A DNA stretch of 64,000 nucleotides from Paenibacillus_V sp046244365 (GTDB lineage: Bacteria > Bacillota > Bacilli > Paenibacillales > NBRC-103111), in assembly GCF_046244365.1 (NCBI RefSeq), contig NZ_CP176395.1, positions 7,502,001 through 7,566,000 on the forward strand. The letters are read 5' to 3'. Position numbers and translations under genes: made by a program. Positions 1-9,823 of this stretch are shown here, one piece after another. Within the stretch, counting starts at the first letter, position 1; every line of letters begins with the position of its first letter. A model generated the notes under the pieces. That model did not search any database, was not told the origin of the DNA, and saw nothing but the letters and a program-made list of their open reading frames with translations.

Positions 1-1
1 C

Positions 2-232
2 GGAGGCGTTACGCTAACGGAGGAAATCGAATTGGAGGGCGGCGGAACTAGCGGTATCGGTAAATCGCTTTCGATCGGCTCCTCCAACAGTTACGCGATG
101 AAAAAAGCGAAAGCCGGACTTTTCGAGAAAATCGGTTCCTTCGACAGCTGCACCCTGCGCGTCTACGATACGTTCCAAGGCGCCAAGCGGCTGCTGGCCA
201 GCCAAACGCTGCGCTGGTTCGAAACGAATTGA
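2..232 (+). CDS. C-terminal part of an unidentified protein, cut by the window edge
   Basis: An open frame runs from the first bases to a TGA at 230-232, leaving 76 codons. The frame is already open at base 2, so the start lies outside the window; the TTG at 32 is an internal codon. The peptide is Gly/Ser-rich at its N-terminal side (GGGTSGIGKS around residues 13-22) and more basic and hydrophobic later. I do not recognise the family. It converges with the SLH gene on a shared hairpin terminator just downstream, which supports it being real. Confidence 0.5.
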   Translation, partial: GGVTLTEEIELEGGGTSGIGKSLSIGSSNSYAMKKAKAGLFEKIGSFDSCTLRVYDTFQGAKRLLASQTLRWFETN

Positions 233-249
233 CGTCTTGACTCCTAAAA

Positions 250-289
250 AAAGCGGTTGAGCGGGGATCGTTCCCTGCTCAACCGCTTT
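250..289. terminator. Bidirectional intrinsic terminator
   Basis: A 13-bp perfect stem (250-262 with 277-289) has an A-run on the left and a T-containing right flank. It lies between two convergent genes and can serve both. Confidence 0.85.
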
Positions 290-294
290 ATCCT

Positions 295-3200
295 TTAATT
301 CATAAATCCGATCTTCATGGCCAGCCGCTTCAGCAGAACCGCCGCTTGCGCGCGGCTCGTTTGTTCTTGCGGAGCAAAGGAAGCATCGGTCATCCCGTTC
401 ATGATGCCCTCGCTTACCGCACGGCTAACGGCGCTTTGCGCCCAGCTGCCGATCGATTGGGCATCGGCGAATGGCTTAAGCGCGTCCGCCGTAACCGGCG
501 ATGCTTTCGCTCCGGCGAAATCGAATGCGCGGGCGGCAAGCACCGCCAGCTCTTCACGGCTGATAACGGCATTCGGACGGAAGCTGCCGTCCTCATAGCC
601 TTGAATCAGCCCTGCAGCCGATGCCGCCGCAACAGCGCCGGCGTACCAGTCGGCGGCATGCACATCGGCGAAGGCCGACCCGCCTTGCTTCTCCGTCAAC
701 CCGAGCGCCCGCACGAGCAGCGCGGCGAACTCGGCACGCGTCACCGCTTGATCCGGCGCGAACGCGTTATCCGCTACGCCCTTAACGAGCAGCTTGGAAG
801 CGAGCAGCTCGACATCGGCTTGCGCCCAGTGGCCTTTCGTATCGGCGAACGTCTTATTCAATCGGACGACGGCATACATGCTGTTGCCGGTCCGTTTCAT
901 AATGACGGTCGTCGTTCCGTTCTCCTGCACGAAACGCGCCGGGACGAAGCTCATCTCGCCCGTTTCCGGATCGATGACGACCGCTGTCGCTTGGTTCGAA
1001 GCCGTTTTCGGCAGCGTCAGCGAGCGGGTTACGTAACGCTTGCCGAAATCGGCAAGCTCCAGCTTGCTCGATCCCGCCTGCACCGTCACGCGGAATTCGT
1101 ACACGTCACCGACGACTTCGCCGCCGGCGGCTTTAACGGCTGCGGCAATCGCGTCCGCGTCCGCTCCGGACTTCTTCTCAAGCGAGATGGTGACCTGAAC
1201 GTCTCCCGCTTTAGCGCCCAGCGCCTTCGCCAGCGCTTCGGCGTCGATCAAATCCGCCGGCAGCTGGTAGCTGGCAGCCCCTGCTTTTACCGTAAGCAGC
1301 GCGCCCGGCACCGCTTGCTCCGCATCGGCCAAAGCCTGTGCGGATACGCTCAGCAGAGCGACTGAGCGAGTGGAAGGCACTTCTACGAATATCTCATTAG
1401 CACCCGCGGTTTGTTTGCTCAACGTCTCTACCGCTTGACGCAGCTTCTCGGCATCAACCGTCACCTTTGTAGCCGCTTTGCCGTTCTCGTCCTTTGTTTC
1501 GGTTACCGTACCCGATACTTTTACGCCATTCGAAGTCGGCGTTGGCGTCGGAGATGGTGTTGGTACCGACGGGGACGGAGACGGCGTCGATGGCGTCGGA
1601 TCCGGTGTCGAAGACGGCTGATACGTCATTTGGAACGACTTGGCGTTTGTCTTTTTGCCATCTACATAAACGGCCATCGTGACCGTATTCGCACCTTGCT
1701 GCAAGCTCACTTTGCCTGTGAAATCTCCGTTTGCTGCAACCACAGCTGCCATTCCATTCAATTTTACGGCTACGCTCGAACCTATGCCCATCACTTTCAC
1801 GTTACCCGTCAAATCAACAGTAGCGCTTGTTACGGTCTTGCCTTCGTATTTCAGATACCCGGACAAGGCCGCCGCCCGGATATCGTCCCCTACGCTGTAC
1901 GTATTGGCCAGCAGCTGACGCTTCGTTCTAACGCCGCTGTCGTCAAGCGCCGAAACGATCATGCCGCCTGCCGGTATCGCGCTGTTGTTATCTTCCGGCA
2001 CCGTCCAATTCCAGGTGGACGCTTGGGTCTTGTTTACGACCTTCGTCACTTTACCGGTCGCGTCGGTCACAACTTCGACTCCGAATTTATTCGTGCCTGT
2101 GGACGTGCCGAATTCCTCGTTGTAAACGTTCATATCTCCCGTATTACGGCTTACGTTATAGTAGCTCGCTTCCAGGAAAGCTTCCGCGTCTCCCGGCTTG
2201 CTGATCCCGATCTGGTAATCCTTCACGTAGTTCTCATTATTTACGGAAGCCTTGATAATCGGCCAGTTGGCAAGCGAAGCGTCAAACAGCATCAGCCCGT
2301 TCGAGCTGCTCATCGCGTTTTGGAAAATATCCTTTTGCAGCGACGGCGACTGAAGCTTCGTCAAATCCATCCCCGCATAAAGCGGTACTTCTCCGTTCGT
2401 CACGATCGTATCGATCGTCAGATAGCGCTGAATTTCCTGAGCCGTTCCGTAATAGGTGCCGACCATCAGGAAGTCGAGGTAATTGATATATCCGGTCTTG
2501 TAATACTCATCCGTGTAAACGGACGTGGTCGGGAAGCCAAGTCTAGGGTCATAGCGGAAATCTTTGCTGCCCCAGTGCACGCCGTTCAGGTAATAAGATT
2601 CGAACCACGAGCCTACATAAGCGGAGGTTTGAATCGTTCTGCTTTTGTTATCTTCATAGCGGTTGACCAGATCATGCGTTTCCTTCACGAAGCTTTCGAT
2701 GACGCCGGAACGGAACTCCCACCAGTCTTGAATGAGCGGTCCGTCGGTACGCTTGCCGCTCACGTAGCGGAACACGTCGTCCGGCCATGCGTTGAGCTGC
2801 TTGCCGCGTTTCTGCAAGAACGCTTCGAATTTAGCCTTGGTCACTGCGCTGAAATCGGCGGTTTCGTTGTCGTAACGGCCGCGGTCGAGAATGATGCCGT
2901 CGACGTCGTAATTTTTCAGCACTTCCTCGAACGTTTTCAGCTGGAAGTCGCGAACCTGATCGTTTGCCGGGTTGACGAACAGCACCTGCGCACCGTTGGC
3001 GCTGCCGGCCAGGCCTTTCTTCCCGTAATCGCTCTCACGCAGACGCATGATTTGCCCGTTGTCTTCCGCGCGGAACACCTGCTCCTCCCAATCGAGGTGC
3101 TGATCGATCAGCGCGAAGTCCTTCACCGCGATCGAGCCTTCGGCAAATACGTTAAACGCCGCATGCACCTTCAGACCGAGCGCGTGGCTGTGCTTGAGGA

Positions 3201-4968
3201 ATTCCTCCAGCAGGTCAAGGTTCGGATTCGAGCCTCTCCGCTCCGGCGCCGTCATCTCGCTCACATAAGGGCGGTTCGTCAAATCGCTGTTTTTGTACGA
3301 TACGAAGCCTTCCACGCCCTTGACGTCAAAAGCGACGTCCGTCACGCCGGCATCCTTCGCTTTTTGCAGGAAATCCAGCACGCTTTGGCTCGATTGGAAC
3401 TTCCGCGCGTTCGACGCTTGATCGACCCACAGAATGACTTGTTTCTCGCTCGTAAGCTTGCGGTTGCTGTAAACGACGAGCGTTTTCTTGTCATGCTGCA
3501 CGTCGCCGCGCTTCAGCACGATATCCAGATAGTTCGCTCCGGCCGCCAGCGGCGCCTCGAAGCTGAATTTGCCGTCCGGCTGCAGCGCAACCGGCTGTCC
3601 GCCAACGGTCACGAGCGCGTTCGTCGGGTTCGTCACCAAGCCCGAAATCGTCGTCTTCGCATCGGCTGTCGTATACATGGCGAGATTGTCGAGCTGCAGA
3701 CGCGGAATCGTGCCCAGTCCTGTCATGACGGCCGAAACGTCCACCACATCGCCGTTTTTGCGCAGCTTGGCGGTATCGCCCGGCTTGAACTTGGTAGCCA
3801 GAAACTTCTTGATGTCGTTGTTCGCATAGTTGCTGTCCTGCGCGATAACGACATAGCCGCCCTGCGGAATCTCAAGATTCGTCGCCGTCGGCGTCCAGGA
3901 AGGAACGCCGCTGCTTCCCGCTTGGTTGACCATCTTCGTCACTTTGCCCGATGCATCGACCTGAATGGCCACGTTAACGGCGCCTACCGAGATGCTCGAG
4001 CCATATTCGGGCGTAAACAACGCGAAAATGTTGCTGATTCCCGTAATATCCTTGTCGATGTAATCGATTTTCTTCTTCGGTCCTTGCGTCACGATCGTGA
4101 TGTCCGCCGGAGGCGCTTCGATCTCGATCAGGTCGCTGGACGCCGGCTGATAAGCGAGCGTAACCGTTTGCTCTTGGAGCTGCACGGTTCCCTTGAACAG
4201 CTTCACCACGATCGTGTTGAGTCCCGCCGTAAGCGTAACCGTTTGACGGAACGAGCCGTCCGCTTGAATGGCCGCATCGGCGTCGCCGACCTTCACGGAA
4301 AGGCCCGCGTCAGCAGTATATTGATGCACTTTGCCCTCGATGTTGTAAGTAGCGGAAGTTACGCTTGTTCCGGACATCGTCTTTAGCTCTAGGCTAGGGT
4401 TCAGCAGATCGGATGCTGCTACCGTTTGCCCGCCCTTTTGCAAGGAAATCGTATCCCCGACTTTGAAAGTTTCATATAAACCTCTGCGGAGAAACTTTCC
4501 GACCCAGTCGTCGTCGCTTGCAAGAATGACATAACCACCTGGAGGGATGGACACATACTGGTCCGCTTCCCAACCGTTCGGCTTATGCGTCGTGTTGTTG
4601 ATGCCGCCAGTCGGACCAGCCACCTTGAGCACTTTGCCCTGCGCGTCAACTTGAATTGCAGCATTCGTGTTCTTGACGAAAATGCTGCCAGGCTGCAGCG
4701 CAACAGTGGCGGAATCGTTATGTACCGTTGTTCCGCTCGTGTAGACGGCTAAATAATTGCCCACTTGCTTTGGGCTATTCACATTAAAATTGACGTAATT
4801 CATCTTAAGCTTCGTATTTCCGTCTTGTGAAACCGCATACACATCCTGCGAAACGGTAGCGCCTCCCGTTCCCGTGTCCGCGGCGGCTGCCGCTGCGAGC
4901 GACGGCATCAGCGAGAACAACAAACAGACGATAAGCAGTACGTTCAGCTTGTACGTTCTTTTTCTCAT
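295..4968 (-). CDS. Secreted S-layer-homology protein with a GHL10/DUF187-type glycoside hydrolase-like core
   Basis: A 1557-aa exported protein. The ATG at 4968 has a GGTGGAG ribosome binding site and opens directly into a signal peptide (MRKRTYKLNVLL, hydrophobic core, AAAAA cleavage region), so upstream in-frame codons are not used. Order of parts: an LTD-like beta module near residues 35-170, Ig-like linkers, a second such module near 300-400, a TIM-barrel segment near 500-900 resembling YngK/GHL10 proteins (KQVILWVDQAS, AFDVKGVEG, LGLKVHAAFNVFAEG, DGIILDRGRYD), a third module near 950-1080, a Pro/Ser/Thr linker, and three C-terminal SLH repeats. The SLH repeats should tether it to secondary cell-wall polymer. 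The substrate is not readable; a role in surface glycan turnover is inferred. Confidence 0.88.
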   Translation of the reverse strand: MRKRTYKLNVLLIVCLLFSLMPSLAAAAAADTGTGGATVSQDVYAVSQDGNTKLKMNYVNFNVNSPKQVGNYLAVYTSGTTVHNDSATVALQPGSIFVKNTNAAIQVDAQGKVLKVAGPTGGINNTTHKPNGWEADQYVSIPPGGYVILASDDDWVGKFLRRGLYETFKVGDTISLQKGGQTVAASDLLNPSLELKTMSGTSVTSATYNIEGKVHQYTADAGLSVKVGDADAAIQADGSFRQTVTLTAGLNTIVVKLFKGTVQLQEQTVTLAYQPASSDLIEIEAPPADITIVTQGPKKKIDYIDKDITGISNIFALFTPEYGSSISVGAVNVAIQVDASGKVTKMVNQAGSSGVPSWTPTATNLEIPQGGYVVIAQDSNYANNDIKKFLATKFKPGDTAKLRKNGDVVDVSAVMTGLGTIPRLQLDNLAMYTTADAKTTISGLVTNPTNALVTVGGQPVALQPDGKFSFEAPLAAGANYLDIVLKRGDVQHDKKTLVVYSNRKLTSEKQVILWVDQASNARKFQSSQSVLDFLQKAKDAGVTDVAFDVKGVEGFVSYKNSDLTNRPYVSEMTAPERRGSNPNLDLLEEFLKHSHALGLKVHAAFNVFAEGSIAVKDFALIDQHLDWEEQVFRAEDNGQIMRLRESDYGKKGLAGSANGAQVLFVNPANDQVRDFQLKTFEEVLKNYDVDGIILDRGRYDNETADFSAVTKAKFEAFLQKRGKQLNAWPDDVFRYVSGKRTDGPLIQDWWEFRSGVIESFVKETHDLVNRYEDNKSRTIQTSAYVGSWFESYYLNGVHWGSKDFRYDPRLGFPTTSVYTDEYYKTGYINYLDFLMVGTYYGTAQEIQRYLTIDTIVTNGEVPLYAGMDLTKLQSPSLQKDIFQNAMSSSNGLMLFDASLANWPIIKASVNNENYVKDYQIGISKPGDAEAFLEASYYNVSRNTGDMNVYNEEFGTSTGTNKFGVEVVTDATGKVTKVVNKTQASTWNWTVPEDNNSAIPAGGMIVSALDDSGVRTKRQLLANTYSVGDDIRAAALSGYLKYEGKTVTSATVDLTGNVKVMGIGSSVAVKLNGMAAVVAANGDFTGKVSLQQGANTVTMAVYVDGKKTNAKSFQMTYQPSSTPDPTPSTPSPSPSVPTPSPTPTPTSNGVKVSGTVTETKDENGKAATKVTVDAEKLRQAVETLSKQTAGANEIFVEVPSTRSVALLSVSAQALADAEQAVPGALLTVKAGAASYQLPADLIDAEALAKALGAKAGDVQVTISLEKKSGADADAIAAAVKAAGGEVVGDVYEFRVTVQAGSSKLELADFGKRYVTRSLTLPKTASNQATAVVIDPETGEMSFVPARFVQENGTTTVIMKRTGNSMYAVVRLNKTFADTKGHWAQADVELLASKLLVKGVADNAFAPDQAVTRAEFAALLVRALGLTEKQGGSAFADVHAADWYAGAVAAASAAGLIQGYEDGSFRPNAVISREELAVLAARAFDFAGAKASPVTADALKPFADAQSIGSWAQSAVSRAVSEGIMNGMTDASFAPQEQTSRAQAAVLLKRLAMKIGFMN

Positions 4969-5008
4969 AACTCCACCTTCCCTGTATGTAGTAATAGCTA
5001 TCGACGCC

Positions 5009-5030
5009 ATTATAGTTGGGAACGTTTTCA
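5009..5030 (-). promoter_or_regulatory. Promoter -10 with overlapping cre-like (CcpA) site for the SLH gene
   Basis: On the minus strand TGAAAACGTTCCCA (5017-5030) fits the cre consensus TGNAANCGNNNNCA and is followed by a perfect TATAAT (5009-5014), about 40 bp upstream of the ATG. The -35 is weak. This suggests carbon catabolite control of the exoprotein; it is a motif match only. Confidence 0.45.
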
Positions 5031-5067
5031 GCTTATAGGTGACCGTCATGACCATTTCGTGGCGCAT

Positions 5068-5600
5068 GATGACTTTTTGTTAAACGGGCCGTCGCGGCTG
5101 GGCGTAAACGTAACGAAACCGTAATGGTTCCGGCGGTATGCGAAACCAGCCCGGCTTCATGTCGCTCAGGGCCGCAAGACGGAAATACCTTCTTCATAAC
5201 GAAAAGCCGTCCGCCGTACGTATTGACGTACCGCAGACAGCTTCTGGGCTTCTTACTGCCATAAGTTTCCCGTCCAAGTCGCGCGGCGAAGGAATCAGGG
5301 AGATTTTAGCCGTGTTTTTTAGCATCTTGCCGGTTATAACGGATTTTCGAGGCGCTATTTTCAGACCAATCGGCCCCATGAAGAAGAATAGCGGTTTTTC
5401 GCGGTCTTATGCAGCCCCTCTAGAGCGGTCTCTCTCCAGAAGTGGCCAGATAACGCCCCCGAAATCCGCTAACGCTCCGAACCAGCCAGCTTACCGAGTA
5501 ATAAGCACTCGAAAGTCCGCTATCCCGATCACAATCGCACGTACCGTTACCACATGCTGCAGCAGCCGCCGGAAGAGATCCTTCTAACAATTAAGTCCTT
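5068..5600. other. Intergenic stretch with paired dispersed repeats, no supported gene
   Basis: Open frames here lack ribosome binding sites and family signal. The stretch holds a direct copy (5336-5359) and an inverted copy (5449-5472) of the dispersed element described in the findings. Confidence 0.6.
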
Positions 5601-5611
5601 ATCCCCTAACG

Positions 5612-5634
5612 AAAAAGCCGCCCGAAGGCGGCCT
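5612..5634 (-). terminator. Intrinsic terminator of the effector-binding gene
   Basis: GCCGCC/GGCGGC stem with CGAA-type loop. On the minus strand it is followed by TTTTT, 40 bp beyond the stop codon. Confidence 0.8.
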
Positions 5635-5675
5635 TGGAGCATGCAGTATCTTCAAACGGCGGACCGATATCGGCG

Positions 5676-6182
5676 CTACGCCTCCGCTTTAACCGGGCCG
5701 AACACCTCGATGGCGGTATACTCATTAGGGGCACAGTCGTTGTCGAAGCGGTATTTTTCCAATACCATGCCGTTCTCATAGGACTCGATCCCCTTGTCCC
5801 GGCGGTACTCGGCAAGCAGCCCGTACGGATCCGGCTGCGACCAGGGAAGGGGGCCCTCGTAACGAACGGTTGCATAGCTGGCAGCCGGTATGGTAAAGCC
5901 CATCATGCCTTCAGGAATGTCCGCCAGTTCGCTGACCTCCAGGCAGTAGAAATACGTGAACATGACCTCGCAGTTATACCAAGGCGCCCAATAGGTGTCG
6001 GGATCGACCGCATGCTTGATGGCGGCCTTATTGTCCATAAACCGCTGCTTCGTTAAGCCGATGTTGCTGAAGACACCCTCCTTGAAAGAAACGTTGACCG
6101 GAAAGCCGACCATTATCATCTCGGGAAGCGACACGATCGTCACCTCGCTCGCCTTACCTTCCGCTTGCACCTGCTCGCTCAT
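5676..6182 (-). CDS. GyrI-like / AraC effector-binding domain protein
   Basis: A 168-aa stand-alone small-molecule-binding domain of the GyrI-like (SOUL/AraE_bind) fold, as in the effector domains of MerR and AraC activators. Family features: an N-terminal beta strand (SLPEMIMVGFPV), the middle W-x-PWYNCEVMF segment, the IPAASYATVRYEGPLP strand and an acidic C-terminal strand ending in EVFGPVKAEA. There is no helix-turn-helix, so it probably binds or sequesters a ligand or partner and does not regulate directly. It is monocistronic with its own terminator. Confidence 0.75.
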   Translation of the reverse strand: MSEQVQAEGKASEVTIVSLPEMIMVGFPVNVSFKEGVFSNIGLTKQRFMDNKAAIKHAVDPDTYWAPWYNCEVMFTYFYCLEVSELADIPEGMMGFTIPAASYATVRYEGPLPWSQPDPYGLLAEYRRDKGIESYENGMVLEKYRFDNDCAPNEYTAIEVFGPVKAEA

Positions 6183-6349
6183 ACACTTCGCTCCTCGTCC
6201 GCTATCGTCTAATTAACCGCATGTATGCTTCACCGACAGTCCGCTCGTCTGAGCTGCCTCTCTGCATACCGGCAAGAAATACATGACAATATTTTCTACA
6301 TATTGGGATAAAACCCTTCTTTAGTGTAAAGAAATGCAACCTTTCTCTT

Positions 6350-6760
6350 AAGCTGTTACCGGCAGGGTAGCGTCGCCCGGTTCTCGCCGCCCGCTCCTGG
6401 ATACGACTCCCAGCCGTTGTTGGCGTCGTATGCCGGTAGGTAAGTTACGCTCAAGCGTTCTTGTCCGGCGCCGTAGACGTAGGTGTCGTGCCACTTCGTC
6501 GGGTTGGCTTCCGAAGCTACGAGCGGTTCCGGCAGAGCCAAGCTCACGTCGTTCGTATAGTTGAACCCAGTGCTTCTTCTTGTACTGATGCTCCCCAACC
6601 GTCGCGCGGACCGCCCGGATGCGTATCCGGATCCGGATTGTTGTTCCCGCACTTCTTCGCCAACCCCGGCGGGATAAAGCCCGGCGGCACAAGGTTACGG
6701 TCGGGTCGTAGGCGATGTCGACAGTCATTTTCGCCTGATTTTCGTCTACGTTATACCAAA
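6350..6760 (-). pseudogene. Degenerate RHS-core fragment (older copy)
   Basis: In shifting frames this repeats the RHS sequence at 8140-8600: WYNVDE, KMTVDIAYDP, QYKKKHW, FNYTNDVSLALPEPLVASEA, PTKWHDTYVYGAGQERLSVTYLP, YDANNGWE. It lacks the Asn-Gly-rich linker of the other copy and is split by at least two frame changes, so it cannot make an RHS protein. It follows an immunity-like gene, the usual position of displaced RHS tips. Confidence 0.75.
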
Positions 6761-6780
6761 TAGCTTATATTTCGTATATT

Positions 6781-6816
6781 AAAAGCCGCAGACTTCTGTC
6801 AGCGGAAGTTTGCGGC
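6781..6816 (-). terminator. Intrinsic terminator after the 345-aa gene
   Basis: GCCGCA-rich 12-bp stem followed on the minus strand by TTTT, directly downstream of the stop at 6844. Confidence 0.7.
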
Positions 6817-6843
6817 GAAATCTAAGAGAATTCGTTGATATAA

Positions 6844-7881
6844 TTACTGCCCTCCACTTTTAGACTCAACATAGCTAATAGTATTACCGCTTACATCGAG
6901 TTCGTAACTTTTAAAGGTAGTGGCCTTTGATTTAGGTACAAGTTCACCTGACTTACCATAGTAATAAGTAACTTTCATCCCTTTTCCATTCGGGAGTTTT
7001 TCCAATGTTTCAATTTCAACTGTTGGGTCTTGCTGCTTTATTGGTTCTTTCATCAGAGAGTGGGCTATCTCATCGATCCCAACATTTTTTCGAAAAAACC
7101 ACTGTTTGTCTCTGCTTTGAAGATTTCCATAATCAAAAACATCTTCATAAAGTAATATTCTAATAGAATCACTTGCAAGTGTCTTATTCTCGAAACAGTT
7201 ATTATAATCACTCAACATTTGATTTGGAATGTACCGGAAAAAGCCTTTGCCGAACCACATAGCCCAACATGAACCAAACCAGACATCCCCAATAAAATGG
7301 GAATGACCCGGATTATATTCAATATCGACTATTTGTCTACCCTTTATTATTGGGCATTGTTTTAACCGAACTCCTTCGATAGACTTATTTCTTAATCTAT
7401 AGAAATCGGGATCAGTATTGTTTTGCCAAAAGTCATCCTCAGACGAACATGCAAATGCAACAATACCTGATAATTCCGAAAATGCATCTTCTATAAATCG
7501 AAAAATTCTATCTTTATTTTGATTAAACAGTTCACCCGTCAAGTTAATGGTAACAAAAGTATGGATATTACTTTTTTTAACAGTTAGCCAATTAGCTCCA
7601 TCTTCCACCCCTAACGTAAATGGTTTATGAGAAGCTATTTCCCGGAGGATGCCTAAATAAAAGGTAGTTTCACTAAACTTTTTTTTCTTACCTTTTGTTA
7701 TATTTGTTCCCATCATTTCCGAAGGAACAAACAAGTCCATCTTCTTGAACAATGAGGATACTTTTTCTTCCGTGAGTGACTCACTATCAACCACCAATTT
7801 TGAAACAATACTATTCGACATGTCTCCATACTCCTGAACAATTAATGTGATCCCATTATGAATATTGTTAATCTTCTCCAT
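6844..7881 (-). CDS. Uncharacterised protein, candidate immunity protein of a displaced RHS cassette
   Basis: A 345-aa cytosolic protein with no signal peptide or membrane segment, starting at an ATG with an AGG site. Base composition is far more AT-rich than its surroundings, which is typical of polymorphic-toxin immunity genes. It sits between two RHS-core fragments. Visible features: an aromatic-rich centre (FIGDVWFGSCWAMWFGKGFF) and a C-terminal beta-rich tail. I cannot assign it to a named immunity family. The immunity role is inferred from position and composition. Confidence 0.55.
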   Translation of the reverse strand: MEKINNIHNGITLIVQEYGDMSNSIVSKLVVDSESLTEEKVSSLFKKMDLFVPSEMMGTNITKGKKKKFSETTFYLGILREIASHKPFTLGVEDGANWLTVKKSNIHTFVTINLTGELFNQNKDRIFRFIEDAFSELSGIVAFACSSEDDFWQNNTDPDFYRLRNKSIEGVRLKQCPIIKGRQIVDIEYNPGHSHFIGDVWFGSCWAMWFGKGFFRYIPNQMLSDYNNCFENKTLASDSIRILLYEDVFDYGNLQSRDKQWFFRKNVGIDEIAHSLMKEPIKQQDPTVEIETLEKLPNGKGMKVTYYYGKSGELVPKSKATTFKSYELDVSGNTISYVESKSGGQ

Positions 7882-7924
7882 ATCAAACCTATCTTTCGTC
7901 CCTGCCGAAACCTGGCGATCTACT

Positions 7925-8640
7925 TCAAAAAAGTGAAATACTACCCAATATAGCTAAAATTAAGCATCTAATTCCAATCAACCTATTTGTTATTACCTGG
8001 GGACCGTCCATCGGGATACCGAACTCGTCGTAATGGTAGCGCGCGGAGACGCGGCCGTCCGACCCATCAGACCGATCGCGCTGCCGAGCGCGTCGTTCAT
8101 GTAGTACAGCGTCTTCGGCGTCACGCCCAGCTCTGCGCCGCCCGCTCCCGGATACGGCTCCCAGCCGTTGTTGGCGTCGTATGCCGGCAAATAGGTTACG
8201 CTCAAGCGTTCTTGTCCGGCGCCGTAGACGTAGGTTTCGTGCCATTTTGTCGGGTCGGCTTCCGAAGCAACGAGCGGTTCTGGCAGGGCCAGGCTTACGT
8301 CGTTGGTGTAGTTGAACTCCCAATGCTTCTTCTTGTACTGATGCTCCCAACCGTCGCGAGGACCGACCGGATGCGTATCCGGATCCGGATTGTTGTTCCC
8401 GCACTTCTTAGCCAACCCCGGCGGGATAAAGCCTGGCGGCACGACATCGTCGCACTTGGAACCGTTATTGCCATTGCCATTGGCGTTTCCGTTGCCATTG
8501 CCGTTGCCGTTCCCGTTATCCGGGTTATGGTCGTCCGGGCCGTGGGCGATGTCGACAGTCATTTTCACTCGGTTGCCGTCTCCGTCATACCAGTAGCGCG
8601 AAATATCACGTGTCACTGGGTGGAAGAATGGGTTATTCAC
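7925..8640 (-). pseudogene. RHS-core C-terminal fragment with frameshift
   Basis: Reads as the end of an RHS/YD-repeat shell: SRYWYDGDGNRVKMTVDIA, an (NG)n low-complexity insert, PPGFIPPGLAKKC, YVYGAGQERLSVTYLPAYD, TLYYMNDALGSAIGLMG. The frame breaks near 8060 and resumes with DGRVSARYHYDEFGIPMDGP, the standard end of the RHS core, then stops about 20 residues later without a toxin domain. It starts flush with the end of the preceding immunity gene, so it looks pasted by recombination. Confidence 0.75.
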
Positions 8641-9104
8641 TTCTGGACATCAAAATATATTAATTTATTTTCTAAATCCAAATAAAAATCTCCAACAAAA
8701 CTTGCAGACTTTACATAGTCATTGAAGGTTTTACTATATGACCAGTTCTTAGTTGTAAGCCCCAGTGCCTCTTGCGATAATATCGTGTTAACTTTATCAG
8801 CTTGTTCCCAATTAAATTGGGTGACAAACTTCGAAAATTCCTCATCCTTTAATACTACATATCCCACTAGACGATATGAAGATGGTCCAATACTTCTATT
8901 GCCTCCTATCAGGTGCGTCTGCCATAAACATTTCTCAAAATCACCTAATCGAGGAAATCTTGTTTTTATGGGATCGATATCTGTGCGAATTATTGATTCC
9001 TTTAAGTCCCCATCTCGGGCATGGTCATTACTAATATAAAAATAAATCATTGTGGTAATAACTGCCATTGATAATATTGCAATATACAGTACCATCTTTT
9101 TCAT
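8637..9104 (-). CDS. Membrane-anchored candidate immunity protein
   Basis: A 155-aa protein with an N-terminal membrane segment (VLYIAILSMAVITTMIYFYI) and a soluble domain ending in YLDLENKLIYFDVQK. The ATG at 9104 has its own GGTGGAG site, although the upstream toxin-like frame reads straight into it. AT-rich. Position after a toxin-tip-like sequence suggests an immunity protein; the family is not recognised. Confidence 0.5.
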   Translation of the reverse strand: MKKMVLYIAILSMAVITTMIYFYISNDHARDGDLKESIIRTDIDPIKTRFPRLGDFEKCLWQTHLIGGNRSIGPSSYRLVGYVVLKDEEFSKFVTQFNWEQADKVNTILSQEALGLTTKNWSYSKTFNDYVKSASFVGDFYLDLENKLIYFDVQK

Positions 9105-9818
9105 ATTAGTATCTCCACCATATATACGAAATATTTGTGGTCGAGCTAGCCTCCCTATTTTCCATCTGACCGTCCTATGCATTTGTCCATATGTCATAAA
9201 GGAATGGGCCCATCCAAGAACGGCAAACCGCCCATTCTCCTCATCTGGAGTGCCAGTTGCGATATCTGACATACCTTTATTAAAATTATATTTGTCGATA
9301 GCATGAATTGTAATGTCCATTCTCATATAGCCTTCATCGTCCACCGACGAAGAACCACTCCCCCAAATATGATGAGCCCCAATGGCCTTCTGCCAATTTT
9401 CGGTATCCCCATTGGGGATTCCTTCCGCAGAACCTGTTACATCAAAGTAAGATTTTCCACTAACATTGTAGAGTCTTTCCGCTTCAGCTTGTGCTGAAGC
9501 TATTTCTCTATCAATAGCGTCTTGGATTACACTATCTTCATAATATGCTTTATCATAGTCAATATATAAGTCTTCCCCTTCTCCTTCTCTATAGTGCTCA
9601 TAATTAGTGGTGGCATCCACTAAGTCACCTCTAAGCAACTTAGCGCCTTCAGGCGTTTGTGCGCCGCCGGACACAAAGAGCTGCATGCCGCATGCCGTCG
9701 CGCTGCCTATCCACGGTTCCGTACCGTAAACGGAATCGATAACCTCATAAACGCTGCCTGTTATCGTTGGAGTATATACTGACCAAGTGACGGACTTCGC
9801 AAGATCGCCATCAAGCAA
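9105..9818 (-). pseudogene. Polymorphic-toxin C-terminal fragment lacking its 5' end and its stop codon
   Basis: About 235 codons with no credible start. Contents: a SGGAQTPEGAKLLRGDL segment, an Ala/Glu-rich helix (IDREIASAQAEAERLY), an AHHIWGSGSS motif, and an end containing AIDKYNFNKGMSDIATG and GRFAVLGWAHSFMTYG, in the style of RHS toxin tips. The frame has no stop before the next gene and runs through its ribosome binding site, indicating a lost stop or a frame change. Catalytic class is unknown. Confidence 0.55.
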
Positions 9819-9823
9819 CGACG

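Noticed and set aside
1411..4386. 991-codon plus-strand open frame
   Set aside because: It is antisense to the SLH protein, Arg/His-rich without domains, and has no ribosome binding site; it arises from GC-rich codon bias on the other strand.
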